This document shows, piece by piece, positions 22,488 to 34,494 of a stretch of 64,000 bases of DNA. The stretch's first letter is position 1, and the number at the start of each line of letters is the position of its first letter. Source of the DNA: Candidatus Altimarinota bacterium (GTDB taxonomy: Bacteria > Patescibacteriota > Gracilibacteria > BD1-5 > UBA2023); the NCBI GenBank assembly GCA_002747975.1, contig PDRA01000020.1, positions 1-64,000 on the forward strand. Reading direction: 5' to 3'. The translations under genes and the position numbers were made by a program. The notes below the pieces were generated by a model. That model was not told the origin of the DNA. It was given only the letters and a program-made list of their open reading frames with translations, and made no database searches.

Positions 22488-24242
22488 ATGTCCTCTTTTC
22501 AATCTTCTCTTCAAGAAATTTTTGATTCTTTTGATACATCAAAACAAACTAAAATCGAGATTACTCCAGCTCCAAAGCCAAAACTTGGGGAATATTGTGT
22601 AAATATTTTTCCACTGGTAAAACTTTTGAAAAAATCACCAAACGAAATCGCTCTCGAATTTGCCAAAAAAATGGAAGAAAAAAGTGAAATTTTTACAAAA
22701 ATAAATGCCACTGGTGGGTATATCAACTTTTTCCTTTCAAAAAAAGCCTGGCAACAAATTATACAAGACTTTCTCAAAAAAGATTTTTTGCCTCAAGCCG
22801 ATACAAACAAGGATAAGACAGTTGTCGTGGATTATATCGGAATGAATGTAGGAAAACCGCCACATATCGGACATATTTGTACTCCCCTCCTCGGTCAATC
22901 TATGATTAATACAATGCGGTATCTGGGGTATAAAGTCATTGGTGATTCTCACCTTTGAGATTGGGGTTCACTTTTTGGAAAACTTATTGTCGGTTTTGGA
23001 AAATATGGAAGTGAAGAAAAACTCGAAACAGATGCCATCGATCACCTCCTCGAGGTCTATATCAAGATAAATAGCGATTGCGAAAAGGATGAAAGTATTC
23101 AAAAACAGTGTCGAGATGCATTCAAAGAGCTCTCGAATGGAAATCCAGAATATACAGCACTCTGGGCAAGGTTCACGGAAGCAACCATACATACCGCCGG
23201 AGAAATGCTTCGAATGATGCATATACATCAAGACTATGATGTAGGAGAGAGTTTTTATGAGTGAATTGATCTGCCACGCATCGGAAAACAACCACCACTT
23301 CAATACGATATGCACTCTATTGTCGATGAGCTCTTAGAAAAATGAATTGCAACCAAAAACGAGGATGGAAGTGTAGGAGTCGTATTTCCAGAAGACACAA
23401 AAATGCCGTCGACCATTCTTCAGAAAAAAGATGGAACCAATCTCTACCTTACCAGTGATCTGGCAGCTATCAAATACCGACTCACTAATGGCTGGAATCC
23501 AGATAAAATTCTCTATTTTGTAGATGCCAGACAGTCGCTGCATTTTCGGCAGGCGTTTTGGATTGCAAAAAAAGCATGGAAAGATCTCGTAGAAAATGTA
23601 GAACTCTTTCATGCTGCCAATGGAGCTATTGTCCTCCCAGAATGAGCAATGAGTACTCGAAAGTGAAATATTATCCGACTCGATAGCCTCGTAGAAGAGT
23701 GATTTGTGCGAGTCAAAAAGCTCCTCGAAGAAAAAGGAAAAAGTGGAGAAGATGCGTTGGGTGAGACTGATATACGAGAAATTGCTATTGGAGCAATTAA
23801 ATACGCCTATTTGATGCAGGACCGAGAAAGAAATATTGTCTTCACTTGGGATAAAGCCCTCAATTTCGAAGGAAATTCTGGACCCTATATTCAGTATGCC
23901 TATGTCCGTGGGAAAAAAATGATAGAATCAGAAACCGAGACAAAAGAAATTGATACGTCACAGATAGAGCTTTCACCCTATGATATCGCACTCTTACAAA
24001 AAATAGAAGAAATGCCACAGGCAATCGAAAAAGCATTTTCTCAATATAAACCGCACCATATTGCCAGTTATACGTATGAACTTGCAAATGTATTTAACGG
24101 ATTCTATGTCCATACTCCAAAAATAAAAGACGAGAAAAATAACAGCCTCAAATCTCTGAGAATACGACTGATTAGACAGGCAACTCAAAACCTACGAACC
24201 TGCTTTGATCTTCTGGCGATTAAAATGCCAAATAAAATGTAA
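22488..24242 (+). CDS. argS: Arginyl-tRNA synthetase
   Basis: A 584-residue class I synthetase charging tRNA-Arg. The N-terminal Add1 domain is followed by the HIGH motif GKPPHIGHICTPL and the invariant GDSHLGDWG, whose second Gly is TGA. A KMSKS-equivalent reads GAMSTRKGNIIRLD, with a TGA before it and another in it. The C-terminal anticodon-binding domain includes the family IASYTYELANVFNGFY. It begins 215 bp after cysS; between them is an AT-rich gap with no clear element. Confidence 0.96.
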
Positions 24243-24252
24243 TTTTTTGCTT

Positions 24253-26070
24253 ATGACTTTTTTTCAAAAAACTTTTCTTGGTTTGGCTGTCCTCTTCGGA
24301 TTTACGCTCTCGGCATTTGCCAATCATCCTTTTACTGATATTCCAAGGCAAAGCCCCTATTATGATGCGGTCAATGCCCTGTATACAAATGGAATTCTCA
24401 AAAGTGATGAATCAAATTTGTTTCACCCAGAAGCTCCCATGAGACGAGACTTTTTTGTATCGCTTGTAGTCGGTGTCGGATGTAAAAAATGTACCACGCC
24501 ATCAGGAGAAGATATACGAAAATACATGAACTCACCATATATTGATCTTCCAAAAACTAATCCATATTACTACTGTATCGCCTACGCTGATGACAAGGAT
24601 ATTGTCCAAGGATATGGACTCGATGCACGAGGACAAGCCAGCTGTGAGAATGGAACAGTCTATACAAGTGTGCCATTTTGTGCAGAAAATACCATATCCA
24701 GAATAGAAGCTGTAGCTATTCTTCTGCGGCGATCTGGACTCTGGAATGATACACTCAATGAAAACTATACAGACAGAAGTTTCCCAATATCAGACGTATC
24801 AACATACTGGTATGGGTATGCAAAAAAAGCAATAGAACTCGGACTCATAACAAAAAGAGATGATGACTCAATCGGGCAAGATGAGAAAATATCTCGATGA
24901 GAGTTTACGCTTATGACATCCAAAGTACTGGACTTCACACAGTGTAATCCAAGTCAAAATGAAGGTGAGAATACCATAAGTTCTCAAATTGTCATCAGTC
25001 AAAATGGAACACCAGTACAACAAACAGAATTTGGTGAGGGCGAAGCCTGTAAGATAACTCCTGTTACCTCTCAACCAGGAGATTGGATATATGAGTGGAG
25101 TATTATAAATAGAAATGGTGATCAAAAAAAACTCACGCAAAAAGAAATTTCGTGTGCCGATTTTAACGGTGGTACCTCTGATATTCAAGTCACACTTATT
25201 GATCCAAGTACCAATACACCGGTTTCGACCGCCACTACAACTGTAAATATCATCCCATCTTCTGGTGAAGTCACTGGCCTCTGAGTCCTGCTCAATGGAG
25301 ATCCTCTTCGAGGAACGCCTGACACAAATTTTGTATTTACGACTACCATATCACAAACCCCAAATCCTACAAAAAAATATATAGACTATAATGATGGAAG
25401 TATTGCCCAAATCACTGATAGTAATACTGTCATCACTCAAACACATAAATACAAAAATTCTGGTCTCTACACCGTCACTGTGACTGTCACCGACACAAAA
25501 AATGGAAAAACTGGACAATCAGCAGTCGTTGTAAGGGTCCTTGAAGATGATGATTTCGATGATGATGGAGTTCCAAATGATAAGGATGACTGTCCAAGAA
25601 TACGATGAACACAAAAAAACAATGGCTGTCCTCTCATCGATACTGGCGATCACAACTGTAGAACTCGCCAGCTTTATGGTGAAAGCGTTACATGTGATGA
25701 TGAAAACTGAGATGATGACGGAGATGGAGATGATTGAGATTGAGACTGAGATGATTGAGATGGAGATGACTGAGACTGAGATGACTGAGATTGAGACGGA
25801 ACACCTGACACTGACGATAGATGTCCGCAGACACCATGACCAAGATACAATGCATGATGTCCAGAGACACACACTCCAAATGCCTGTCTTCTGAGAAAAA
25901 CAAAAAACACTGGCATCGTCAGATGAAGGGCTGTTTGTGAGCAGTGTCCATGCGACAATACACTTTCGATATCAAGCCCTGTACGAGAATGTGATATCCT
26001 CTTTCCTACTATTCTCTCACCAGATAAATCTACAGTCTATTCCCGTGGAAGTTTTTACCTTGTGCAATAA
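24253..26070 (+). CDS. Secreted SLH/PKD surface protein with Asp-Gly calcium-type repeat
   Basis: A 605-residue exported protein. The signal peptide runs FLGLAVLFGFTLSAFA. Residues ~17-220 hold S-layer homology-like segments (FTDIPRQSPYYDAVNALYTN, SDVSTYWYGYAKKAIEL) that bind cell-wall polymers in known families. A PKD-like domain follows (KYKNSGLYTVTVTVTD). Then comes a thrombospondin type-3-like acidic region (FDDDGVPNDKDDCPRIRG), a long Asp-Gly run at 25708-25800 coded largely by TGA, and a Cys-rich tail. Likely an anchored surface protein using calcium. Its stop overlaps the next start (TAATG). Confidence 0.88.
25708..25800 (+). repeat. Asp-Gly coding repeat
   Basis: A purine-rich, hexanucleotide-like run (GAGATGATTGAGATTGAG type) encoding alternating Asp and Gly. 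Most Gly codons are TGA and the rest GGA, so under the standard code this would be a string of stops. The product resembles calcium-binding type-3 repeats. Confidence 0.8.
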
Positions 26071-26783
26071 TGACGATACTGTTTCGATCACATAAAGTTG
26101 CTGCCCGTGGCCTGTCTTGAGTCCAATCAAGGCGAGGAACGGTCGGCGATGAATGGTCTGACCTCCGTAAATACACCCCTGATGATGAAAGTCGTAATAT
26201 TGTATGGAAACGATCAACAAATCCGATTCATATCATCAGCAAGCGAAGAGATTTCGAGCGATCACTCCAATTAATATTTTGTATTGATGAAAATATCTGA
26301 GACACTTTTTCATTTCCACGCTCGCTCCCCTCACGTGCACAGTGGAAACAACAGTCACTCTCTCTGCTTGAAATGTCAGCCCAAAAATCTCGATTCCCTT
26401 CCAAAAGTTTCGTTTGAAATATACAATCACAGATACAAACACTCCTAAAAACAAAAGTAAAAAATCATCTCATCATCCTCATTTCAAGCAATCTCGAAGC
26501 GCTCGAAAGCGATATTCATGTCCTTTCTCATCACAATGATGTTATCATTATTCAGGTCGAGCACCCTTTTGAAAAAAATCCAAACAAAAATGTATGGATT
26601 GAGGGAAAAGTATTTGATACAAAAAAAATACAAACCTATCAAAACATGAGAAGGGAAGCAAAAGAAAAGTACCGTCAATACTATAAAAAACACGATATTA
26701 CTGTTTTATTTCTTGATACCAGTGCATCCATAGAACAACCGCTCAATAATTTTTTTAAGTATCGATATGCCAAAAAACGATAG
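26070..26783 (+). CDS. DUF58 family protein
   Basis: A 237-residue frame coupled to the upstream surface protein gene by TAATG. It carries the DUF58 hallmark: a RxYxPGD-like segment SDLRKYTPDDESRNIVWKRS followed by an RDFERS stretch, as in proteins of the MoxR-linked vWA-like family. Several TGA-Gly codons are present (for example LSG-VQS, ENIGDTF). No signal peptide or membrane span was seen. Usually the partner of a MoxR ATPase; here the neighbours are a surface protein and dprA, which overlaps its end by 17 bp. Function unknown. Confidence 0.75.
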
Positions 26784-27867
26784 CCTCATTCTCGCTCTTA
26801 TCCACATGGCTGGCTGTACTCACAGGGAAATGACCTTACTTTTTTCGCAGGAAAAATACAGTCCAGAACAGGTGTATGATTGGTTTGTTGGAAAGGTCTC
26901 ATTGAATACTGCTGTCATTACAACGGAGAAAAAAGAAAAAATTTACAAAACGCTCAAGAAAATTGATATCGCGCACATCGAATCTATCCTTACCAAAAAA
27001 AAGATAAGCATTATTACACGAGATGCTCCCGAATATCCAGAAAGACTTCGACAAATTCCAAAACATCCCTACCTTCTCTATGTACGATGAAAGCTCAAAT
27101 CACTTCCCATACAATTGGCAATCGTCGGAAGTAGGAAATATAGCCTCTATGGAAAAAGGGCGATCGAATTCCTTGCAAAAGATTTTGAAAGTTATCCAAT
27201 TGGGATTATCAGCGGTTGAGCGTATGGCATCGACACAATTGCGCACCAAATCGCTCTCAAACATCATCTCTATACGATATCAGTCTTTGGTTGTGGGGTT
27301 GATTCCCCATATCCTCAATCAAATATCAAACTCTTTGATTCTATTCTCGAGAGTGGTGGAGCCCTTATATCTCCATTTCCTCTTATGGCAGAGCCACTTC
27401 CCTATCATTTTCCAATACGAAATGTACTAGTCGCTGGACTCTCAGATGGCATCATCATCCCTGAATGAGCCAAAAAAAGTGGGACGCTCATCACGGCTCG
27501 TCTGGCTCTCGAACAAAACAAAGATGTATTTGTCGTTCCATGAGATATTTTTCGAGAAACAAGCCTTGGATCAAACCAGATTATCATCAAATGAGAAGCC
27601 AAACCTATCGTATGTGCAGCGGATATCCTCGAAGAATATGGTATTGCTCGAAAAGAGGGAGATGAAAGTGTCACAAAAAAAGAAATTTCTTTTGCGAGCA
27701 AGGAAAGTAAACAGATTTATGAACAAGTACAACTTGGCAATAATACTCCTGATAGTATTGCAAAAAAAGTTACCCTCGATCATTCAAGTATCGTGAGCGA
27801 GTTGACTCTCCTCGAAATAGAAGGACACTTAAAACTCCTGCCAGATGGCTCTTATGAATGTATTTAA
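26767..27867 (+). CDS. dprA: DNA processing protein DprA
   Basis: A 366-residue DprA/Smf, a single-stranded DNA-binding protein that loads RecA during natural transformation. The Rossmann core shows QLAIVGSRKYSLYGKRA, SGGAYGIDTIAHQIAL (one Gly TGA), SVFGCGVD, and GTLITARLALEQNKDV near the end. An N-terminal SAM-like helical region precedes it, and a C-terminal winged-helix-like tail follows. The frame runs through five or more TGA codons. It starts within the DUF58 gene. Confidence 0.92.
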
Positions 27868-27885
27868 TTTCTAAACTTCCAAAAA

Positions 27886-28341
27886 ATGAAAAAACAAGAT
27901 GTTGTTCGTGCATTTGTCTTCAATACAGATGGCGATATTCTCCTTGTCCGTCACCGAAAAGACAGCCCCTTTGCCCTTCCATGATGACACAGGGAACCCT
28001 GAGAATCTCTGCATGATGCTATGATACGAGAAATCAAAGAAGAAACTGGATCAGAAGCTCGTTTTTTTGATATTGATCCAGGTGACTTGATACGTAAATG
28101 AAATAAGCTCAAAAATCTTGCCCATCCTATCAGCATCTATGAGATCCAAATCACTGCAAACAAGACAAATGTCGAGTATATATTTCTTATGGAAATGACA
28201 GAGGATATCAAGCAGATACAAGATGAAGAAATCATAGAATACGGTTGGTATGAACCAGAAAAAATACTGACCATGATCCCAGAGAAAGAAATCTGGGGAC
28301 AATATATCCAAATACTCTCTAAGCTCACTGACGATGAATAA
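27886..28341 (+). CDS. Nudix hydrolase
   Basis: A 151-residue MutT-type hydrolase. The Nudix motif is G34-x5-E40-x7-R48-E49-I-x-E52-E53-x-G55 (GHREPGES...REIKEETG). G33, G34 and G39 are TGA codons. Substrate cannot be told from the sequence; nucleoside diphosphates linked to another moiety are the family substrates. It ends 8 bp into the murG start region and is probably co-transcribed with murG. Confidence 0.9.
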
Positions 28342-29371
28342 GATGCCAAACAATAGACTCCATACAACACTAAAAAAATACTCTACCATAGTATTTGTAT
28401 GATGATGAACTTGATGACATATACAGCCTATAGTATCCATCATACGTATGTATAAGTGATCAAAAAAACTTTTTTGGATTGGAGGAAAAAATTCAAATGA
28501 AAAAAATACTGCAAAGAGTATAGATATTGATTTTTTTGAAGTCTCTACTCTCAAGCTCTCAACAACCAAATCGCTCAAAATACTTCTATATCCTTTCGTG
28601 CTGCTTTGGGGTATTTTTCAGGCAATATGAATCCTTAAAAATATCAAGAAAAATGATACAAATATATGTGTATTCTCAAAATGATGACCCTGAGCCCTTG
28701 CTATTGGTATTGCTGCATGGATAGCAAAGATTCCTCTCTATATTCATGAATCAGATACGATTCCAGGTCGATCAAATCAAGTCCTCTCACGATTTGCAGA
28801 GGCGGTATTTCTCGGTTTTGAATCAGCTAAACAATATTTCTCCTGCAAAAATATCTACTCTGTATGACAGATACTTGACCCTGTATTTTTCGAAAAACAA
28901 AAAGAGACTCAAAATCCATGGAAAACAGATAAACCTCATCTCTTCGTACTGTGTGGAAGTCAGTGAGCGAGGAGTATTTTTCAAGAAATCACAGAACACC
29001 TCCCTTCTCTTGCTAAAAAATATGAAATCTGTATCATTCTTGGAAAACTCAACACAACGATGCGAAAGGAATTTGAGAATAAAAAAATAGGTGCAAATTT
29101 ACTGCACATCTTCGACTGGATGGAGCAAGATACACTGACACATTGGCTCTCTCATACCGACCTTGCCATCACTCGCGGAAGTGCTACAAGTCTTGCTGAG
29201 CTTGATGTTTTTGGAATCAAAAAAATCATCATTCCACTCCCAAGTGCTGCCAAAAATCACCAGTACTCTAATGCAAAAGAATACGAAGAAAAATGAGATA
29301 TTCTCCTCGAACAAAAAGATATTCATACTCTCCTCGATACGCTTTCCCAAATAACTCCTATCGAAAAATAG
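28334..29371 (+). CDS. murG: UDP-GlcNAc:lipid I N-acetylglucosaminyltransferase MurG
   Basis: A 345-residue glycosyltransferase making lipid II on the inner membrane face. The motif VGGGTGGHI lies at residues 22-30 and all five Gly of it are TGA. Other family motifs: SKGGPGALAIGIAAW (three TGA), YIHESDTIPGRSNQVLSRFA, LCGSQGAR, and ITRGSATSLAELDVFGIKKI with the acceptor-recognition Ser/Thr. It overlaps the Nudix gene start region and is convergent with the HerA-like gene, whose stop lies inside its last codons. Confidence 0.96.
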
Positions 29372-30905
29372 AACCGAGAATTCATCTGGCAATTTTTGCT
29401 CCAATACTCCCCGCTTGCCGTCCGCCAATCTTCTTTCCAAGAGAGCGGGCCATCTCTGTTCCAATTGATTTGGTTGCTGTTTTAAAAAGAGTATCACCGA
29501 GTGTTGGATTCTTTTTTCTTTCCTTTTCTTGTTGGATTTCTTGCTCTTTGGCTTGATAGGCTTGAATTTTTTTTGAAAGAACTTCATGAGCACTCTCTGG
29601 ATTGAGGGTATTTTCGTATTTGTGTAAAAGATGCGAACGCTTGATGCTCGTTTGTAATTCTGAGTCAGAAATACTCTCCATACGAGATTCTGGTGGTGCT
29701 ATGAGTGTACGAACCAGCGGAGTTGGCCTCCCACTTTCATCCAGTCAAGTCACCAGCGCTTCTCATACCCCAAGCGTGGTCATTTCTTTTTGCACATCAT
29801 AAAAATTGGTCCGTGGAAAATTCTTCGCCATTTTTCGAATCATCTCATAATCTTTGTCTGTAAAAGCACGCAGAGCATGCTGGATCTTGAGTCCAAGTTG
29901 CGAGAGAACAGACTCTGGTATATCTGTTGGAGTCTGCGTACAAAAGTAAACTCCCACTCATTTTGATCGAATCAATTTCAAGATAGATGTGATATTTTCG
30001 AGAAGACGAGAAGAAATATCTCGAAATAAAAGATGTGCCTCATCGATAACGATGACACCTTTTGGTTTCTCAATATCTCACACTTCCGGAAAACTATAGT
30101 ATATTTCTGTAAGAAGCGACAACATAAAGGTAGAAAACATTTTTGGGTATCGTATTGACTTCATAAGTCGTACAACATTGACCTGTCATTTTCAGTGGGT
30201 ATTTCTACGAAACATATCTGAGAGATCAAGTGAGCGCTCTCAAAAAAAAATACGAGCCCCCTGTGATTCAAGCTCTAAAATTTTTCGGATCAAAACTCGA
30301 ACCGTTGCTGTTGATATACTCCCATATGTATCCTGTATTTCTTTTTTTCACTCTCCCGAAAGATAGTTCAGTACAGTTTTGAGATCATCGAGATCAACGA
30401 GGAGGAGAGAGTGGTCATCACAGTATGAGAATACAAGGACCAAAGCTCATCGCTGAGCTTCTGTGAGGTCAAGCATACGAGCGAAAAGCTGTGGTCAAAA
30501 TTCAGATACTGTCGCTCGAAGTTGCGATCCACCCTCTCAAAGAAGTCCCCAAAACTCAACCGGAAAACCCTGTGGCTTCCAATCAAGCTGACTCATATGT
30601 GACAGGCGTTCATCAATTTTGGGATGCGGTGACCCTGGAAATGCCATACCAGAGACATCTCCTTTCATATCCATCATTATAGAAGGAATCCCTTCTTTCG
30701 AAAGTGATTCGAGAAAACCCTGAATTGTCTTGGTCTTCCCTGTTCCTGTTGCTCCAGAAATAAGTCCATGACGATTCAAAGTCGAGAGTGGAAGACGGAT
30801 AGGAATATCACTGGCATTTTTTTGGTCGGACTGTGAAGCCCCGATATATATACTCCTACCAGTAAAAGTATATCCACGAGTTAATATATCTGCAAAAGAA
30901 TCCAT
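29358..30905 (-). CDS. HerA-like/DUF853 ATPase
   Basis: A 515-residue frame. Walker A is SGATGTGKTKTIQGFL and Walker B is GVIVIDEAHLLFRD, as in DUF853 (HerA/YjgR-like) P-loop ATPases. A coiled, Lys/Glu/Gln-rich C-terminus (KEQEIQQEKERKKNP) precedes a Gly-rich end. The start is the ATG at 30905; a TTG six bases upstream is not needed. Such proteins are thought to pump or translocate DNA. Its stop overlaps murG by 14 bp convergently, and ftsZ lies upstream on the same strand. Confidence 0.85.
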
Positions 30906-31031
30906 ATGCAAAAATTATGATACGTACAAGTATACAAAAAAGCAACAATTTTGCAAATGGAGTTCGAAAACCGCTTACAAAAAATCCCCTTCTCTTATAA
31001 AAAAGAAAGGGATTGTGTTAAAAATAATTGT

Positions 31032-32309
31032 CTATTTTCCTATTTTGTTTCGTAGAAAGGCTGGAACTTCATAGTCTTCTTTTGGTTCTTCTTGAGCCGC
31101 TTTTGGAGCTCATCCACCTCCCATAGCAGATTGTCGGAAGATAGCTGGCTGACTCATGTTACCGGCTGGTTTTGTATTGCCTCCAACTGTATTAGTTCGA
31201 CCAAATCCTCATCGGCTCATACTTCCAATTTTTGCATTTGTCTCCTCAGAGAAACCAGTTGCAATCACCGTGATTTTGATCTCACCAGTGTATGCTTCAT
31301 CGATAGAAGTACCAAAAATAATGCTTGCCTCTGGATCACATGACTCAGTAATAAGTCGAGAAGCTTCATCAACCTCAAACATCGAGAGATCATTTCCACC
31401 AGTGATATTGAGCAGAAGTCCTTTTGCTCCATCAATAGAAAGCTCAAGAAGTGGTGATTCAATCGCTCCTCTGGCAGCCTCTGTCGCTCTATTTTCTCCG
31501 CTTCCGTATCCAATACCCATAAGAGCTGATCCTGCATTTTCCATAACTGATCGTACATCGGCAAAGTCTACATTGATCAGTCCTGGTCGAGTGATGAGAT
31601 CAGAGACTCATTGTACACCCTGTTTGAGAATATCATCAGCAACTGAGAAGGCCTCGAGAAGTGGTGTTTTTTTATCAATAATAGAGAGAATTCTATCATT
31701 TGGAATTGTGATAAGTGTATCAACTTTTTCTTTGAGGTATTCATATCCTTCGACAGCTTGATTTGTTCTTTTTGCTCCTTCGAAAGCAAATGGTTTTGTC
31801 ACTACACCGACAACAAGTGATCCAAGTGATTTGGCAATCTCTGCAACCACAGGAGCGGCACCAGTACCAGTTCCTCCTCCAAGTCCGCAGGTGATAAATA
31901 CCATATCAGCATCTGTAAGTGCGTTTTTGATTTCTTCACTTGATTCTTCAGCGGCTTTTTTTCCGACATCTGGATTGGCTCCAGCTCCCAGTCATCGAGT
32001 TGTTGCTCGCCCTATATTGATACGAGTCGACGCTTTAGAAGTAAAGAGTGCTTGAGCGTCTGTATTGATCGCGATAAACTCAATTCCTTCGATTCCAGAT
32101 TCTATCATTCGATTGACAGCGTTGTTTCCACCACCACCGATACCGACGACTTTGATATTGGCAACAGGAGAAATATAATTTCCCACATTGACCTCTACTG
32201 GAGATGAAGTTTCTGATTCAGCATTTTTGAGAGTCGGTTTTTTTGAGTTTGACATGCTATTTTTGAGAAGCTGTTTGAGTCTGTCTTCGCTTTGATTTGA
32301 TTGAGACAT
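31032..32309 (-). CDS. ftsZ: Cell division GTPase FtsZ
   Basis: A 425-residue tubulin homologue forming the division ring. The GTP-binding signature is [16 protein letters not shown]; the N-terminal loop [15 protein letters not shown] and NTDAQAL are standard. The segment [14 protein letters not shown] and KQGVQGVSDLI each have a TGA Gly in a conserved position. The C-terminal tail is Gly/Pro-rich and ends with [13 protein letters not shown], matching the FtsA/ZipA-binding tip. It lies 40 bp after ftsA. Confidence 0.98.
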
Positions 32310-32349
32310 AAAAGAAAAATAAGAAAATTAAAAATAAGAGAGAAAAAGA

Positions 32350-33588
32350 TTATTGCGATGGCATTATCTTTTTAATAAGATTTTTCAAAGATTGAAAGAT
32401 TTTTTTGAAAGAGAATGTTGCTCGAAATGAGCTTCCTCCGAGAGCGCCATATTTTTGGATCAAAAGGAGATTTCCTACCACTGCTGTATAGATAGGATCA
32501 CCGATAGAAGTACCCGTAATTCCCTCGATAGCATCTGGAAGTCCTATGCTAGCTGGAAGTCTCATATATGTACGAGCCAATTCTGAGAGTCAGTTCACTT
32601 TTGCACCACCACCAGTAAGGACAATTCCCTCTGGAAGCCGTCCATCTCGGCCAACTTTCTTGAGCTCCATCACGATGTGATGAAATATCTCTTCATATCG
32701 AGCCTTGATGATTTCATTCATAAAATTTTTGCTAATACTGATCGTATCAATACTCGAAATTCCAGAAAGATCGATTTCTTCATCAGGACTGTCTTCATCA
32801 AAATCCACATTTCCATATTCAAGTTTTATTTTTTCAGCTGTGTCGATAGAAATTCGAAGTCCAAGGGCAATATCACTGGTTACAAGTTCTCCACCAATTG
32901 GAATCACACCTCCATAAATAAGCGCTCATTCTTCATAGACAGCAACATTGGTTGCACTTGATCCGATATCTACTACGACCACACCAAGCTCTTTTTGTCG
33001 ACGAGAGAGGGTTGCTTCCCCAATAGCAATAAGATTTGGATAGCTGTCAATGATTTCTACTCCCACATCATAGACACCCTTGTGAATATTTGAGAGAACA
33101 TTACTACTCATCGTAATAATATGACCTCGTACTTCAAGTTTTTTTCCACTCATACCAACTGGATTTTTGATACCACTTTCGAGATCAAGACCAAAACTTT
33201 CTGGAATCACCTTGAGAACTGTTTTGTTTGAAAGATCAATGCCACTTTGTGCCATATCAAGAGCACGACTGACATCCTCTTCAGTTACCTCAGTACCAGA
33301 AACTGGCACGACGCTACTTCGCTCGATGACAGAGATATGCTGTCCAGAGATACCAAGACATACCTGCGAAACTTGTTCACCTGTCATTTTCTCAGCTTCT
33401 CCAAGAGCTGTATCAAGATTACTCTTGAATTCTTTCATATCAAGAATATTTCCTTTTCGGATTCATCGAGACTCAGCGACTCCGACTCCGAGGATACGTA
33501 GTTGTTTTTGTTCATCCCATTCACCGATGAGAGTTTTTATTTTTGAGCTACCAATATCTATGGCAACGAATTGTTCACCTGATACCAT
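32350..33588 (-). CDS. ftsA: Cell division protein FtsA
   Basis: A 412-residue actin-like protein that tethers FtsZ to the membrane. Actin-family motifs: FVAIDIGSSKIKTLIGEWDE (phosphate 1), VVVVDIGSSATNVAVYEEG (phosphate 2, the last Gly TGA), and GIVLTGGGAKVNGLSELA (adenosine). The C-terminal SLKNLIKKIMPSQ is an amphipathic helix, the usual membrane anchor. The 1C domain SHS2 part precedes residue ~170. It is upstream of ftsZ, the usual ftsAZ order. Confidence 0.97.
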
Positions 33589-33912
33589 ATGTTGTAAAAA
33601 ATAATAATTATTGTATAAAAAATGTACTCTGGTTTCTTGCCTTAAATACAAATGATTTGTATTTTTCTCTTGAATTTGATGCAAGCATTATATGATTTGG
33701 AAAAAAAAATTCAATATTTATTTTTGAGAATATGTATACCTTTTTTGCCCATACTTTTATTTGCAAAATCAACTTTTTTTGATACAATCGGTATCACGGT
33801 AATGTAAAAAACTTTTTTACTCGCAAGAAAATACCGGTCGTACCGACTTTCGTTTATTGCAAGTATTCGCAATAAGTAAATTTCATACTTTAAACACTTA
33901 TCATCAATACCT
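33589..33912. other. Divergent intergenic region between ftsA and dcd
   Basis: About 320 bp without a gene. It contains short inverted elements (GATACAATCGGTATC near 33781-33795 and CGGTCGTACCG near 33836) and AT-rich stretches. It must hold promoters for both directions, but I cannot place a convincing -35/-10 pair. Confidence 0.5.
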
Positions 33913-34488
33913 ATGATACTTTCAGATACAAAGATCAAAGCAAGGCTTGATTCTTGAGATATTCTCATAGAATCTCTCCTGTGATATGACACAGGGAAAC
34001 AAATTTGACCAGCAAGTTTGGACTTTCGACTGGGAAAAACTTTCAAGATATACAGAAAATCAAGACAAACTGTGATAGATTCAAAACGCTGAGTTGACAG
34101 TGAACATGTAGAGACAATTGAGCTTGAAAAATGAGAAAAATTTGTACTTCATCCTGGAGATTTCGTACTTGGAGTTACCGCCGAAAAAATAAAAATTCCC
34201 TATGACTTGGTCGCTCGATGTGAATGAAGGAGTAGCATAGGAAGACTTGGAGTCATTATCCATTCAACTGCTGGGTTTATAGATCCAGGATTTGAAGGGA
34301 CCATCACGCTCGAAATGACAAATATCAATGAACTTCCAGTGGCTCTCTATGTTGGAATGAGGATTTGACAATTTGCATTTGAAAAAATAGATTGAACGGT
34401 TACAAACACCTATGACAAAAGAAAATGAAGTAAGTATATGGGACAAGTATTACCAGAAGAAAGCAGAATAGGCGACGATAACTTCTAA
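33913..34488 (+). CDS. dcd: dCTP deaminase / dUTPase-type protein
   Basis: A 191-residue member of the dCTP deaminase family, making dUTP (or dUMP) for thymidylate synthesis. Family signatures: [32 protein letters not shown] and [12 protein letters not shown], the last holding the Glu expected to be catalytic in dcd. Several TGA codons lie at Gly positions (DSGDIL, RIGQF, KIDGTV). It starts [15 protein letters not shown]. miaB follows 6 bp downstream, so both are probably in one transcript. Confidence 0.92.
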
Positions 34489-34494
34489 GAAAAT

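Noticed and set aside
25541-25894. Met/Glu/Ile-rich ORF over the Asp-Gly repeat
   Set aside because: Shadow frame of the surface protein repeat; the real frame is intact with TGA as Gly.
30906-30911. TTG start for the HerA-like ATPase
   Set aside because: An ATG two codons downstream is adequate and more usual.
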